Virus record (IMG/VR): IMGVR_UViG_3300043409_002272
Location: 1 to 64,000 of that record
From: a virus
DNA length: 64,000 bases
Strand: one strand, 5' to 3'
In this document: positions 1 to 8,724 of the stretch, piece after piece
Numbering within the stretch: the first letter of the stretch is position 1
Layout: the number at the start of each line of letters is the position of its first letter
Program-made: the position numbers and the translations under genes
Notes under the pieces: model-generated
Database searches by the model: none
The model's input: only the letters and a program-made list of their open reading frames with translations
What the model was told of the DNA's origin: nothing

Positions 1-1041
1 CCAACACCGACTCCAACGCCAACGCCAACACCGACTCCAGTAGGCCCAACAATTTCTTTATTGGAGTCTACTTTTACAGGCAACAATCAAACACAAATTG
101 CTTGGCAAACAAGCACCCCTTCAACTAGTCGTGTTATTTATGACACTTCCTCTCATGCAACATTAGGATCACCACCAAACTATGGATATGCAAATTCTAC
201 AGTTGAAGATTCTAACTTAGTAACAAGTCATAGTGTTACCATTTCAAATTTAAATCCGGGAACAACATATTACATTAGGTCTATTTCTCATGGATCTCCA
301 ATATCTGTTAGCGGACAAATTTCTATTACTACAGCAATAGAATATCTTGGCTATGAAATAGGTGTATTTACATCTAATTTAAATCTTAGTTCATCAGAAG
401 GATTTACTTTAGGGGTTAGTCTTTCCTTGGGCAAAAAATATGAAAACTGTAGTTATATGTATGCACAATTAATAAATGGTGATGGAACAAATTATGGTGT
501 TTCACACTCAACAGGATTTGCAAATTTAACAAATGGCAATTATTTATTTACTGGAATAATACCAACATCATTTAGAGGTGCTATTAAATTTTATTGTGGG
601 TCTGAACTTTTAGGTGCTACTGCAATTAATCCAGAAGAATATGAAAATATAGATGTTAAAGTAAGCACAAGATGTGCCACTTCTGGAGTAGGAGTTCCAT
701 CATTAACAAACCCAATACCAATCAACCCACAAGATCCTATAGAATTAAGACTTACAGATGACTACTTAACAGAAGAATCAAGATCCATAGACATAACTTC
801 TATTGATTGGCCAAACTTGACTGGTTCTACTACAGACTTTATAATTGATTCTAGACCAACATTCATTAAACGAGCACAACTACTTAATGGAACATCTTTA
901 AGAGTTGAACTTAGCAATGAAGAATTAGCACAAATTGGGGCAGGAAGGTGGTCGTATGAGTTTAGATCTACTCTATCTAATACCCATATAATTACGCTGT
1001 CTGTTGGCAATATAGTTATAGTGCCACCATTTACCGATTAA
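1..1041 (+). CDS. FN3-domain virion protein, C-terminal part (cut by window edge)
   Basis: The reading frame is open from base 1, so the gene starts before the window. The first visible codons encode a Pro-Thr repeat linker (about five PT pairs). A fibronectin type III-like domain of about 85 residues follows, with the typical SVTISNLNPGTTYYIR strand pattern. The remaining ~230 residues are beta-rich and unrecognised. FN3 domains and PT linkers are common in phage tail and capsid decoration proteins, where they are thought to bind surface glycans. The gene precedes connector-type genes on the same strand, so a virion role is likely. A TTG/ATG start near base 61 is unlikely because the PT repeat continues in frame upstream. 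The exact role is unknown. Confidence 0.7.
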   Translation, partial: PTPTPTPTPTPTPVGPTISLLESTFTGNNQTQIAWQTSTPSTSRVIYDTSSHATLGSPPNYGYANSTVEDSNLVTSHSVTISNLNPGTTYYIRSISHGSPISVSGQISITTAIEYLGYEIGVFTSNLNLSSSEGFTLGVSLSLGKKYENCSYMYAQLINGDGTNYGVSHSTGFANLTNGNYLFTGIIPTSFRGAIKFYCGSELLGATAINPEEYENIDVKVSTRCATSGVGVPSLTNPIPINPQDPIELRLTDDYLTEESRSIDITSIDWPNLTGSTTDFIIDSRPTFIKRAQLLNGTSLRVELSNEELAQIGAGRWSYEFRSTLSNTHIITLSVGNIVIVPPFTD

Positions 1042-1045
1042 AATA

Positions 1046-1058
1046 TGGTGTATTATTA
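1046..1058 (+). promoter_or_regulatory. Promoter-like motif GGTGTATTATTA
   Basis: TGGTGTATTATTA lies in the gap between the FN3 gene and the next gene. Near-identical motifs occur at 3937, 6089 and 36464, each just before a structural gene. The recurrence in short intergenic gaps suggests a phage late promoter or other regulatory site; this is inference from repetition and position. Confidence 0.45.
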
Positions 1059-1070
1059 ATTGAAACAATA

Positions 1071-1085
1071 CTCTAACCATAGAGG
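1071..1085 (+). promoter_or_regulatory. Small hairpin covering a ribosome binding site
   Basis: CTCTA (1071-1075) pairs with TAGAG (1080-1084) around an ACCA loop. The 3' arm contains the AGAGG ribosome binding site of the gene starting at 1091. The five-pair stem is weak, so any effect on translation would be modest. Confidence 0.3.
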
Positions 1086-1090
1086 TTATT

Positions 1091-1621
1091 ATGTACTGGC
1101 AAGCAGAATTCATAACACTATTGAGAGTTTTACTAGACGATTTAGTTTCTCCACAACTCTATACAGATAAACGACTTACGCAAGTAATTGCTGTTGCTGC
1201 TCAATTAGTTACTTCAGAATTAAGATTTGCAAATAATTTTCAAGTTGATATTCAAGCACTCACGATTGAGCCTAGTCCAGTAGATAGGGCGACTACTAGA
1301 GATGATAATTTTATAAATTTAGTGACCATAAAATCAGCATGTTTAATAGAGCGTGGCGAGACAAGAAGGGCTGTTGGTCAAGGAATTGCTATTAGAGATG
1401 GTAGTTCTTCTATTGACTTGCGTGGAACTATGGATGGTAGAATGAAATTGCTAGAAAAAGGTTGGTGTTATGTTTACGAAGAAGTTAAACTAGAATATCA
1501 AACAGCAAGAGTTGGATTAACGGCTGGTGCTGCTATAATGAGTCCGTTTAGGCTGTTTGCTGGTTCTAGAGATCAGGCTTATTATAATGGCAACGAAGGC
1601 AGAACATTTTTCTCAAGATAA
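1091..1621 (+). CDS. Putative head-tail connector/neck protein
   Basis: A 176-residue protein. The N-terminal half is helical (MYWQAEFITLLRVLLDDL...), followed by a segment rich in short beta strands. This pattern, and the position before other connector-like genes and the tail-tube gene, resemble phage neck or head-completion proteins. No catalytic motif is visible. The ATG at 1091 follows AGAGG at a five-base spacing, and the gene is separated by 11 bases from the next. The family assignment rests on context and overall pattern, so the precise role is uncertain. Confidence 0.45.
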   Translation: MYWQAEFITLLRVLLDDLVSPQLYTDKRLTQVIAVAAQLVTSELRFANNFQVDIQALTIEPSPVDRATTRDDNFINLVTIKSACLIERGETRRAVGQGIAIRDGSSSIDLRGTMDGRMKLLEKGWCYVYEEVKLEYQTARVGLTAGAAIMSPFRLFAGSRDQAYYNGNEGRTFFSR

Positions 1622-1632
1622 GGAGTAGTTAG

Positions 1633-2091
1633 ATGGCAACTCATCATATAATTAATGGCGGTACGATTAAAATTGGATCTTCAACTATTCAACCAACTGA
1701 AGGTCACCCTACTGGAGAAGTAATTAATTACAATAGGGTTGATGTGAGGACATTCAACGATATTGAACCAGTAAATTTGAGTAGAAATTTTGGCTATTAC
1801 AATGTAGATACTAGCATGAGCGATAGTCTTGAAGATGGCTCTAGTGCTATTGCTGCAACAGGAATTAGCCAACAAGTTTTCCCTGCAAAATCAGGAAGAA
1901 ATTATTTTTACTTTAAAAACAACTCTACTGGAATTATGCACTTGAATTTTGGCGAAGCTGCTGATACAACTACATCATATAATTTGTCAGCAAGTCAAGA
2001 ACTAGTATTTGAGAATGGGTTTGTTCCATTGGATGCGGTCAATGTTTATTCGGTTGAGCTATCTGGTTTGTTTGTTGCAAAACAGGCTTAA
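1633..2091 (+). CDS. Small beta-rich structural protein
   Basis: A 152-residue protein with no recognised domain. It is Gly/Ser/Asn-rich and looks all-beta, ending in a compact beta domain (residues ~85-152: NYFYFKNNSTGIMHLNFG...). A clear AGGAG precedes the ATG. It lies between a connector-like gene and a glycosyltransferase in the virion operon. A minor virion or decoration protein is the most reasonable guess, from context only. Confidence 0.4.
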   Translation: MATHHIINGGTIKIGSSTIQPTEGHPTGEVINYNRVDVRTFNDIEPVNLSRNFGYYNVDTSMSDSLEDGSSAIAATGISQQVFPAKSGRNYFYFKNNSTGIMHLNFGEAADTTTSYNLSASQELVFENGFVPLDAVNVYSVELSGLFVAKQA

Positions 2092-2121
2092 TTTAAGTTT
2101 TAGGAAGCTAAAGGAGGATTT

Positions 2122-3921
2122 ATGTTATTAACCATTGGTATGGCTACATATGATGATTTCGATGGTGTTTATTTTACACTTCAAGCACTAAAAGCTTTTC
2201 ACAATCTAGAAGATGTAGAACTTTTAGTAATAGATACAAAGCCGAAATCTTGTGAAGATACTAAGGCAACATGTGGAAGTGTTGGTGCTAAGTATATACA
2301 CGCTCCAGAAAAAGCTGGAACATCTCAATCTAGAAATCATGTTTTTGAAATGGCAACTGGCAAATTTGTAATGTGTATTGATTGCCATATTATTTTTACA
2401 AAAGACTCTATTCAGAAGCTTAAAGAATACTTAAAGCAAAATGAAAACACAAAGAATTTAATTCAAGGTCCACTTCTTTATGATGATCAAAAAAGCACAT
2501 CTACGCATTTTGACCCAGGCTGGAGAGGTCATATGTATGGAACTTGGGGGAATGATCCTAGAGCTATTTCAGAAGAAGAATTTGAAATTCCAATGCAAGG
2601 TCTAGGCATTTTTTGCATGAGGAAAGATGCTTGGCCAGGATTCAATAAGAGTTTTCGTGGATTTGGTGGCGAAGAAGGGTATATACAAGAAAAGGTTAGA
2701 CAGAATGGTGGAAAAACAGTTTGTCTTACATTTTTAAAATGGATACATAGATTTGGCAGACCAAAAGGTGTTCCATACCCACTATCTGTTGTAGATAGAA
2801 TCTTTAATTATATTGTTGGTTGGACAGAAATTGGTTGGAATCATAGGGAAGTAATTAATTATTTTACTAGCAAAGTAACACAAGAAGAGCTATTTAAAGC
2901 TATTACTGATTCATCTAAAATTATTGGTAATCCTACCCCAATAAACTCTTCAGAAAAAAATGCCATCAAAGTTAAAGCTTATGTTATTGGAAGAGAAAGT
3001 GTAACTACTGAAGAATCATTTAAAAAAATTAAATGGACTAAAGAAAAAGAATATATGTTGGGTGCAAATTTAAAATCTGTATTAGAAAAGTTTATCGCAG
3101 AAGGAAATGACTATGCGTTAATATGTAAGGGCAATTTAAGGCTAGAAAAAAATATAAATATAATGATTGATTTTTGGCCACTAATTAAAACAGGTCAAGC
3201 AAAGATAACTATATTTGATCAGATAAACAAATCATCTTTAAAGACAAAACATTCTCAACTTTCTTATAAAATTGCTGATGTTGATGAACTAGATGATGCA
3301 CCTTTATATTTTGTAAGTAAAGATTTTGCACAAAAAGTTTTAGATGATTATAAAGAAGGTGCAGAGTTCTCTTATATTTGTGAAAAAGAAAATATTATTC
3401 CTTTTCTTTACACATTTGAAGAAAATATTCTCAGACTTAGAATGCAATATGTTCCTCTACCTAATGTTGATGGTGGGCTTTCAGTTGAAGCAGTAAGAGA
3501 AATTGTTTGGGCAGCAAGCAACTCGTATTGTTTAGATATAAGCTCAGAAGGTCTACAAACCACCCTTGCTCTCTGCCAAAGAGGTCTTGGGGTAGTTAGA
3601 GTAGATGAATATAAAAATCAATCTAAAGAGCAATTACAAACAACCATAAAGAATTTTAGTTATGAAAACTTTATTCTTACAGATAAAGAAGATGATTTCC
3701 AAGCACCAGAAGATAATCTTAGAACTCTATTAATTAATTATAAAGGGCTATCTCAAGAACTTATTGATTTCTCATTGATAAAACAAGAAACATTTTTAAG
3801 GTCCAATGATTGTTTGATTATAGTGAAAGCAGATCAACAAATTCTAGATATTTATAAAAAATCAGAAAAACTTAGTGTAATTAAGTCTTCAGATGATTAT
3901 TTAATTTTAAAGAAGCTTTAA
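2122..3921 (+). CDS. Glycosyltransferase with GT2/GT27-like N-terminal domain and unknown C-terminal domain
   Basis: A 599-residue protein. Residues 1-~225 form a GT-A glycosyltransferase domain resembling polypeptide GalNAc-transferases and related GT2 enzymes. It opens with LTIGMATYDDFDG, has a DxH metal-binding motif (D87-C-H89 in CIDCHIIF), a GFGGEEGY acceptor/catalytic motif near 180 and HRFGRP near 210. Residues ~290-599 are unrecognised and may be a second domain for acceptor binding. Such enzymes move a sugar from a nucleotide-sugar to an acceptor. A strong AAGGAGG precedes the ATG. Unlike the other sugar genes here, which sit on the - strand, it lies inside the virion operon, so it may act on a virion protein. 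Donor and acceptor are unknown. Confidence 0.8.
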   Translation: MLLTIGMATYDDFDGVYFTLQALKAFHNLEDVELLVIDTKPKSCEDTKATCGSVGAKYIHAPEKAGTSQSRNHVFEMATGKFVMCIDCHIIFTKDSIQKLKEYLKQNENTKNLIQGPLLYDDQKSTSTHFDPGWRGHMYGTWGNDPRAISEEEFEIPMQGLGIFCMRKDAWPGFNKSFRGFGGEEGYIQEKVRQNGGKTVCLTFLKWIHRFGRPKGVPYPLSVVDRIFNYIVGWTEIGWNHREVINYFTSKVTQEELFKAITDSSKIIGNPTPINSSEKNAIKVKAYVIGRESVTTEESFKKIKWTKEKEYMLGANLKSVLEKFIAEGNDYALICKGNLRLEKNINIMIDFWPLIKTGQAKITIFDQINKSSLKTKHSQLSYKIADVDELDDAPLYFVSKDFAQKVLDDYKEGAEFSYICEKENIIPFLYTFEENILRLRMQYVPLPNVDGGLSVEAVREIVWAASNSYCLDISSEGLQTTLALCQRGLGVVRVDEYKNQSKEQLQTTIKNFSYENFILTDKEDDFQAPEDNLRTLLINYKGLSQELIDFSLIKQETFLRSNDCLIIVKADQQILDIYKKSEKLSVIKSSDDYLILKKL

Positions 3922-3936
3922 TTGTATAATTATCAG

Positions 3937-3949
3937 TGGTGTATTATAC
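3937..3949 (+). promoter_or_regulatory. Promoter-like motif GGTGTATTATAC
   Basis: TGGTGTATTATAC lies 3 bases before the ATG at 3953. It matches the motifs at 1046 and 6089, and is nearly identical to 36464. If it works as a -10 element, the transcript would begin at or near the start codon, consistent with no Shine-Dalgarno being visible before this gene. Confidence 0.45.
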
Positions 3950-3952
3950 ATT

Positions 3953-4474
3953 ATGGGCAAATTATTCACATTATCTGATGATGTTAAAAAAATAGCTCAA
4001 GATGCTATAGATGACCTAATAGATCAATTGGGCAAGGATTGCCTATTGGTTTATCCTCCACTTCCAAGTGCTTGTGTTAATTGCGTTATAGATCCAATTG
4101 GAAATAAGTCATCAAATCATTGGACTAGTGGCGGGCCTATGCCTTTTCCAAATGGCAGCATTTGTCCTTTGTGTGATGGTAGGGGCTATCATTTTTCAGA
4201 GATAACAATTCCAATAAAGCTTTTAATATCAAATAGCCCTTCTGATTGGTTTGTTAAAATTCCAGCAAATATACATCATCCAGCAGGAACAATTCAGACC
4301 AAGGGATATATAAAAGATTTAGCAAATGTTTTGCAGTCAAGAAAAATGATTATGCAAATAAGTTTAGAGCCAATGATCAGATATACATATGAACTCGCTG
4401 GCGAGCCTATTGATCAAGGAAACATAGTGCAAAACAGATATTGGGTTGCTATATGGAATAGAATAGGAGCTTAA
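3953..4474 (+). CDS. Putative neck/connector protein with zinc-binding CxxC pairs
   Basis: A 173-residue protein. Two CxxC pairs (ACVNC near residue 41 and CPLCDGRG near residue 77) are spaced like a zinc ribbon; the second resembles the CxxCxGxG repeat of DnaJ. The rest is predicted alpha/beta without a known motif. The position, between a glycosyltransferase and tail-completion-like genes, suggests a head-tail joining role. No Shine-Dalgarno is visible; the promoter-like motif lies directly upstream, so translation could be leaderless. The next gene begins 2 bases after the stop. Confidence 0.45.
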   Translation: MGKLFTLSDDVKKIAQDAIDDLIDQLGKDCLLVYPPLPSACVNCVIDPIGNKSSNHWTSGGPMPFPNGSICPLCDGRGYHFSEITIPIKLLISNSPSDWFVKIPANIHHPAGTIQTKGYIKDLANVLQSRKMIMQISLEPMIRYTYELAGEPIDQGNIVQNRYWVAIWNRIGA

Positions 4475-4476
4475 AT

Positions 4477-5133
4477 ATGGCTTCTTTTAAATACGATGTC
4501 AAGCTTGATCAACAACAATTCTCAATAGCTGCAACATCAGAAATAAAAGCAATTCTTGATCGAACAATAAGCCAGCTAATTAGAAAAATAAGGTCAGGTC
4601 TTGTTGCTTATGTTGAAGAAAAATTAAGGAAAGGGCCAAATGATACTTACTATTCTTTAGATATTGGAGAGCTAAGAAGAGATTTTGGTTTTAGGGCAGG
4701 AGAAAATGTTGGAGAGAGAGTAGTAAAGGCAGTATCTGGATCAATTGAGCTTACAAAACTTGGATCAACTTCAGCAAGTTTAGGCGGGATTAGATTACAA
4801 TTATTGAAGGGTGGTATAGAATTTTTATTAGATAAAGGTTTTGGGGCTTATGATTCAAATGGAAATACTGTAGATTGGCTAAGATGGCTACTAACTGCTG
4901 GTGATACTATAGTTATTGCTGATTATCAAGTAATGAAAGAAAAGGGTACGCCCTTAAAGGGTTCAAGAAGCGGTTACGCACTAATGGTTTCGCCAAAAAT
5001 GTCAAAAGGATTTAGAGTAGACCCAAATCATTCTGGAACAATAGATGACAACTGGATAACTAGGGCGTTGATTGCGACAGAAATAGACATGCTCGAAAAG
5101 TTACAAAAAGGATTAGAGGATTTATTAAGATGA
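4477..5133 (+). CDS. Putative tail-completion/neck protein
   Basis: A 218-residue protein with a helical N-terminus (residues 18-55), a mixed centre and a long C-terminal helix (IDMLEKLQKGLEDLLR). It lacks a signal peptide and recognised motifs. Size, helical ends and place directly upstream of the tail-tube region fit tail-completion or head-tail joining proteins, but no signature confirms this. It overlaps the next gene by four bases (ATGA), which implies translational coupling. Confidence 0.4.
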   Translation: MASFKYDVKLDQQQFSIAATSEIKAILDRTISQLIRKIRSGLVAYVEEKLRKGPNDTYYSLDIGELRRDFGFRAGENVGERVVKAVSGSIELTKLGSTSASLGGIRLQLLKGGIEFLLDKGFGAYDSNGNTVDWLRWLLTAGDTIVIADYQVMKEKGTPLKGSRSGYALMVSPKMSKGFRVDPNHSGTIDDNWITRALIATEIDMLEKLQKGLEDLLR

Positions 5134-6086
5134 GCATTAAATTTCATGGCGTTTCTAATTATGGGGACCCATTATTTTCGGATCTTCTTGAAACATCTGT
5201 TCATTTGTTTATGCAAAATGGATTCTTGTGTGCTGGTGCTTTTACAAATATTTATGTTCCAACAGGTGTTTATCCCACAGGAGTTGGCTCACATTCTTTG
5301 CCATCTTATAAGATGAGACTTTCTAGAGATCCTAGATATACAAATGGTTCTGTTTGGGAAGGTGCTAGATCAGATTGGGTGTGGGAGTCTGGAGTTGAAT
5401 ATAGTCACCAACCTATAAGCATTAGTGGTATATATGTAAACACATCTTTTATACCTAAAAACACATCTGGACCTTCTGGATATAAGATAAATTATCCCGA
5501 AGGAAAAATCATTTTTAATTCCCCAATAGCTACAACTAGTATAGTTAAATGTGAACATTCTTATAGGAATGTAAAGATTGTATCTGCCGACATACCTTGG
5601 TTTCAAACCATACAATATGACAGTTTTAGAGTTGACGATGTTCAATTTTCGTCTAAGGGGTCTGGTGCTTGGGATGTTCTTTCGCTAAATAGAATACAGC
5701 TTCCTGCTATAGTTTTAGAAACATTGCCATCTGTGAGCATGACACCTTATGAGATAGGAGCTATAAATAGGGTTCACAAACAAGATATATTAATGCATGT
5801 TTTTGCAGAAACGCCTTGGGATAGAAGGCAAGTTCATGACATTATTATTAATCAGTGGGAAAAAAGGTTTTGGGGCATAGATAAGACAAAACTTTTAGCC
5901 GATCAAAAATACCCACTTACATATGATGGGCAAATAGCACCATCTGGATTAAATTATGGAGATATAACAACTAATTATCAATGGAAGTTAATATCTTTTG
6001 ATAAAATTAGATCTCAAGAGCAGATTGCTGCCCCACCTATGTATAGATCTAGTATAAGAGTTACTTTCTCAATAGATTCTCTTTAA
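5130..6086 (+). CDS. Structural protein of the neck/tail region
   Basis: A 318-residue, aromatic-rich, mostly beta protein without recognised motifs. It shares a four-base ATGA overlap with the upstream gene and ends just before a promoter-like motif, so it closes a small transcription unit of neck genes. It might be a tail terminator or a sheath-initiator-like protein. Only its place in the structural operon supports a virion role. Confidence 0.4.
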   Translation: MSIKFHGVSNYGDPLFSDLLETSVHLFMQNGFLCAGAFTNIYVPTGVYPTGVGSHSLPSYKMRLSRDPRYTNGSVWEGARSDWVWESGVEYSHQPISISGIYVNTSFIPKNTSGPSGYKINYPEGKIIFNSPIATTSIVKCEHSYRNVKIVSADIPWFQTIQYDSFRVDDVQFSSKGSGAWDVLSLNRIQLPAIVLETLPSVSMTPYEIGAINRVHKQDILMHVFAETPWDRRQVHDIIINQWEKRFWGIDKTKLLADQKYPLTYDGQIAPSGLNYGDITTNYQWKLISFDKIRSQEQIAAPPMYRSSIRVTFSIDSL

Positions 6087-6088
6087 AT

Positions 6089-6101
6089 TGGTGTATTAAT
6101 T
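6089..6101 (+). promoter_or_regulatory. Promoter-like motif GGTGTATTAATT
   Basis: TGGTGTATTAATT lies 2 bases after the preceding stop codon and about 50 bases before the tail-tube start. It is the third exact copy of TGGTGTATTA in a structural intergenic gap. Confidence 0.45.
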
Positions 6102-6149
6102 AAATGAGGGTTGATTTTTGGACAGAATTTAATATGGGAGATTTTAAAC

Positions 6150-7244
6150 ATGGCAAATCGAAGAATATTTTACGCTTGTCAAGCAGTAGGCATTGCAGCA
6201 GATGGATCTACTTCTTATCAAGAAGTTCGTGGTCTTCAATCTGTTGGTATTAACACCACTTTTAATCTTCAACAAGTTTTTGAAATCGGTATGATTTCAA
6301 TCTATGAAAACATTGAAGGTGTTGCAGATGTAGAAGTTACACTTGAAAAAGTACTTGATGGTTTTCCATTATTGTACCATCTCGGAACTCAAGGTGCTTC
6401 TAGTTCAAGTTTGGTTGGTCGATCTACTAGGAAAGCAATTCTTGCTCTTTCTATTACTGATGATACTCAAGAAGCTGCTTCTGGAGTTCCAAGTTCTACT
6501 TGCGTTGTTTCTGGTTGTTTTGTAAGTCAAGTTTCTTACAAAATTGGCATTGATGGAAATGCTACTGAATCAGTAACTATGGTTGCAAACAATAAAGTTT
6601 GGAATACTGGTTCTACTGGTAAGTGGACACCAAACTTCCAGCCAGCAGATAGTGCTAGTCCTGCTTGGGATGCTGACCCATATGATGAAGCAACTAATTA
6701 TAGTGCTCAAAGGTCTGCCTCTGGTATTGCTCAAAGACAGCATCTTAATATGAGCAAATCACTTTTCCCAACTCAGATTCCTGGTATTGATGCTTCTGGT
6801 AAAAATACTGTTAATGCTACTTTAAATTGCTTTAATACATCTTTCCAATCTACTTCTGCTTCTGCGACCCTTGGTCGTGAACAGATTCTTGAATTGGGTC
6901 GAAAAGCACCTTACTTCCGATATACCAAATTCCCAGTAGAAGTTACTGCTGAATTTGAAGTATTGGCAAAGGGTGGAGATGAAATTGAAGTAACCGAAAG
7001 TGGTTCTGCATTTAACAGTTACAATGGTAACAACTTGAAAGATCAGACAATTAAGTTAGTTCTTACCGAAGGTACTGTTATTGATCTTGGTACAAAAAAC
7101 AAGATGCAATCTTGTAATTACCAAGGTGGTGGTGTTGATGGTAATAACGCAACTGTTACTTACTCATTCAAAACCTTCAATGACTTTACTATTAAGCATC
7201 CAGTAGATCCTACATCTGCTTTACGAAGCACTGCTGATCTATAA
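6150..7244 (+). CDS. Putative major tail tube protein
   Basis: A 364-residue protein. The start is placed at the ATG at 6150 (MANRRIFYACQ...), which follows GGGAG at nine bases; an in-frame ATG at 6111 is not preceded by a good site. The sequence has the feel of a tail-tube protein: an N-terminal segment on sequence-dependent assembly (LQSVGINTTFNLQQVFEIG), strands with conserved Gly, and a phrase on polymer tags (YENIEGVADVEVTLEKVLDG). It stands alone between a promoter-like motif and a strong terminator, which is typical of a highly expressed structural gene. It lies just upstream of the chaperone/tape-measure block, the usual site of the tube gene. A sheath protein would be larger and is not seen in the window. 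Confidence 0.6.
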   Translation: MANRRIFYACQAVGIAADGSTSYQEVRGLQSVGINTTFNLQQVFEIGMISIYENIEGVADVEVTLEKVLDGFPLLYHLGTQGASSSSLVGRSTRKAILALSITDDTQEAASGVPSSTCVVSGCFVSQVSYKIGIDGNATESVTMVANNKVWNTGSTGKWTPNFQPADSASPAWDADPYDEATNYSAQRSASGIAQRQHLNMSKSLFPTQIPGIDASGKNTVNATLNCFNTSFQSTSASATLGREQILELGRKAPYFRYTKFPVEVTAEFEVLAKGGDEIEVTESGSAFNSYNGNNLKDQTIKLVLTEGTVIDLGTKNKMQSCNYQGGGVDGNNATVTYSFKTFNDFTIKHPVDPTSALRSTADL

Positions 7245-7264
7245 TAGTTTGTAAATAAATATGT

Positions 7265-7297
7265 GGGCAGCAGGGGAACCTGTTGCCCCTTATTTTT
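7265..7297 (+). terminator. Rho-independent terminator after the tail-tube gene
   Basis: A ten-pair stem (GGGCAGCAGG at 7265 with CCTGTTGCCC at 7279, one G-T wobble) closes a GGAA tetraloop of the GNRA type. It is followed by C and TTATTTTT. It would end most transcripts of the tail-tube gene. Confidence 0.9.
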
Positions 7298-7308
7298 AGG
7301 AATATAGG

Positions 7309-8355
7309 ATGGAACAGTTTAAGAAGGAATTATATATTAGTAGAATTATTACTGGATTTTTTCGTTGTAAAATCAACGGAAAAGTCTATTTGCTTAAACA
7401 GCCAGATCGCCACACTCGCCACATCGCTCAAGAAATATTCATAGAATCATTTGAAGAAGCAGCATTAGAAGGTCTATACAATCAAGAAGAATTAGAATTC
7501 TTCATGTATAGCAACAATGTATGGGATGATGAGAAAGAAAAACAAATCGTTCAAATGCCAAAGGATATTGAAGAATTAAAAGTAAGATTATTTGAAGCCA
7601 CATTCAAAACAGAAGAACGAAAATTAATTAGAAAAATGCTTAAAATAGCAAAGGAATCATACTCTGAATTATACAGAGAAAAAAGTACCTACAATCATTT
7701 ATCCTGTGAGGGTACTGCCTCCATGAATAAAATGAGGTATTTAGTTGGTAAAGGGCTTTTGTTTGAAGACGGAACTAGAGTTTGGGAAGGCGATGAATTT
7801 TGGAAGCAGACAGAACCACTTTTAGAAGATGCCACTTCAGTATTTGTTGAAAATAAAATATCTGATTCTGATTTTAGAGAAATAGCCAGAACAGATCCTT
7901 GGCGATCTACATGGTCATGTAGAAAGTCTGAGAATAATCTATTTGGCGTTCCTGCTGTAGATTTAACAGAAGAACAAAAAAGCGTTATCATTTGGTCATC
8001 ACTCTATGATAATATATATGAGCATCCAGAATCTCCATCGGAAGAAGTTTTAGAAGACGATGACATGCTTGATGGGTGGTTGATTCTACAAAGAAGGAAA
8101 AGGGTTAAAAAAGGAATAGAAACTGGAATAGATGGATTGATAACAAATGATAAAATAAGAAATAGCAAAGAAATATTTATAATTGCAGAAAGCAAGGAAG
8201 ATGCTAAGAAGATAGAATCTTTAAATGACATAAATGCAAGGATGATTAAGAAAGAAAGAACACAAGCTCTAAAAAAACATGGCACTCTTGCAGAAGAAAA
8301 TATGCCCGACTCCATAAGGGATATTCAAATGCAAATGAATGCTGGAGGTAAGTAA
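7309..8355 (+). CDS. Putative tail assembly chaperone-like protein
   Basis: A 348-residue protein, acidic and helical, with no catalytic motif. The first ~100 residues (FRCKINGKVYLLKQPDRHTRHIAQEIF...) look like the N-terminal part of phage tail assembly chaperones. The gene sits between tail tube and tape measure, where such chaperones are encoded. Residues ~195-200 hold a DPWRSTW motif of unknown meaning. It starts 11 bases after the tail-tube terminator, so its expression relies on readthrough or its own weak promoter. Its stop overlaps the ribosome binding site of the next gene. The function is inferred from order. Confidence 0.45.
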   Translation: MEQFKKELYISRIITGFFRCKINGKVYLLKQPDRHTRHIAQEIFIESFEEAALEGLYNQEELEFFMYSNNVWDDEKEKQIVQMPKDIEELKVRLFEATFKTEERKLIRKMLKIAKESYSELYREKSTYNHLSCEGTASMNKMRYLVGKGLLFEDGTRVWEGDEFWKQTEPLLEDATSVFVENKISDSDFREIARTDPWRSTWSCRKSENNLFGVPAVDLTEEQKSVIIWSSLYDNIYEHPESPSEEVLEDDDMLDGWLILQRRKRVKKGIETGIDGLITNDKIRNSKEIFIIAESKEDAKKIESLNDINARMIKKERTQALKKHGTLAEENMPDSIRDIQMQMNAGGK

Positions 8356-8356
8356 A

Positions 8357-8722
8357 ATGGATATATATTCACAAATGGAAGATGCTTCTAACTTTTCCAA
8401 AAAGGATGAGGATAGAAACAAAAAAAAGTATGAAACTGAATCAAAATCAAGATTGCAAAAAATTATAACTACCAAGCTAAGAACATCATTTATTGGTGCT
8501 CTTTCTTCTTTTGAACAAAACTTTGGAGAGATTTGGGGATATGGAATAAGCGAAGCGGATTTAACTGACAAACAAAGAAAGTGGAGGGAACTATGGGATT
8601 TGTGTAGAACAAATGTTTTAAATAATGGCAATCATCAAATTAGATCTTGTGAAAATGAGATAATGCAGTATATTGTTTATTGGAACAGACACCAGAATAT
8701 TCTTAAACAAAAGGAGGATTAG
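8357..8722 (+). CDS. Small helical protein, possible tail assembly chaperone partner
   Basis: A 121-residue charged, helical protein. The ATG at 8357 is chosen because GGAGGT lies seven bases upstream; an in-frame ATG at 8339 lacks a site and would overlap the upstream gene. The product begins MDIYSQMEDASNF and has no recognised motif. Its stop is 2 bases before the next ATG, so the three genes between tube and tape measure are translationally linked. A chaperone or minor virion role is inferred from context only. Confidence 0.4.
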   Translation: MDIYSQMEDASNFSKKDEDRNKKKYETESKSRLQKIITTKLRTSFIGALSSFEQNFGEIWGYGISEADLTDKQRKWRELWDLCRTNVLNNGNHQIRSCENEIMQYIVYWNRHQNILKQKED

Positions 8723-8724
8723 TT

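Noticed and set aside
8339-8400. Possible +1 programmed frameshift joining the 348-residue and the following protein, as in tail chaperone G/GT pairs
   Set aside because: GGAGGT lies seven bases before the ATG at 8357, so independent translation is the simpler reading; no clear slippery site is visible.
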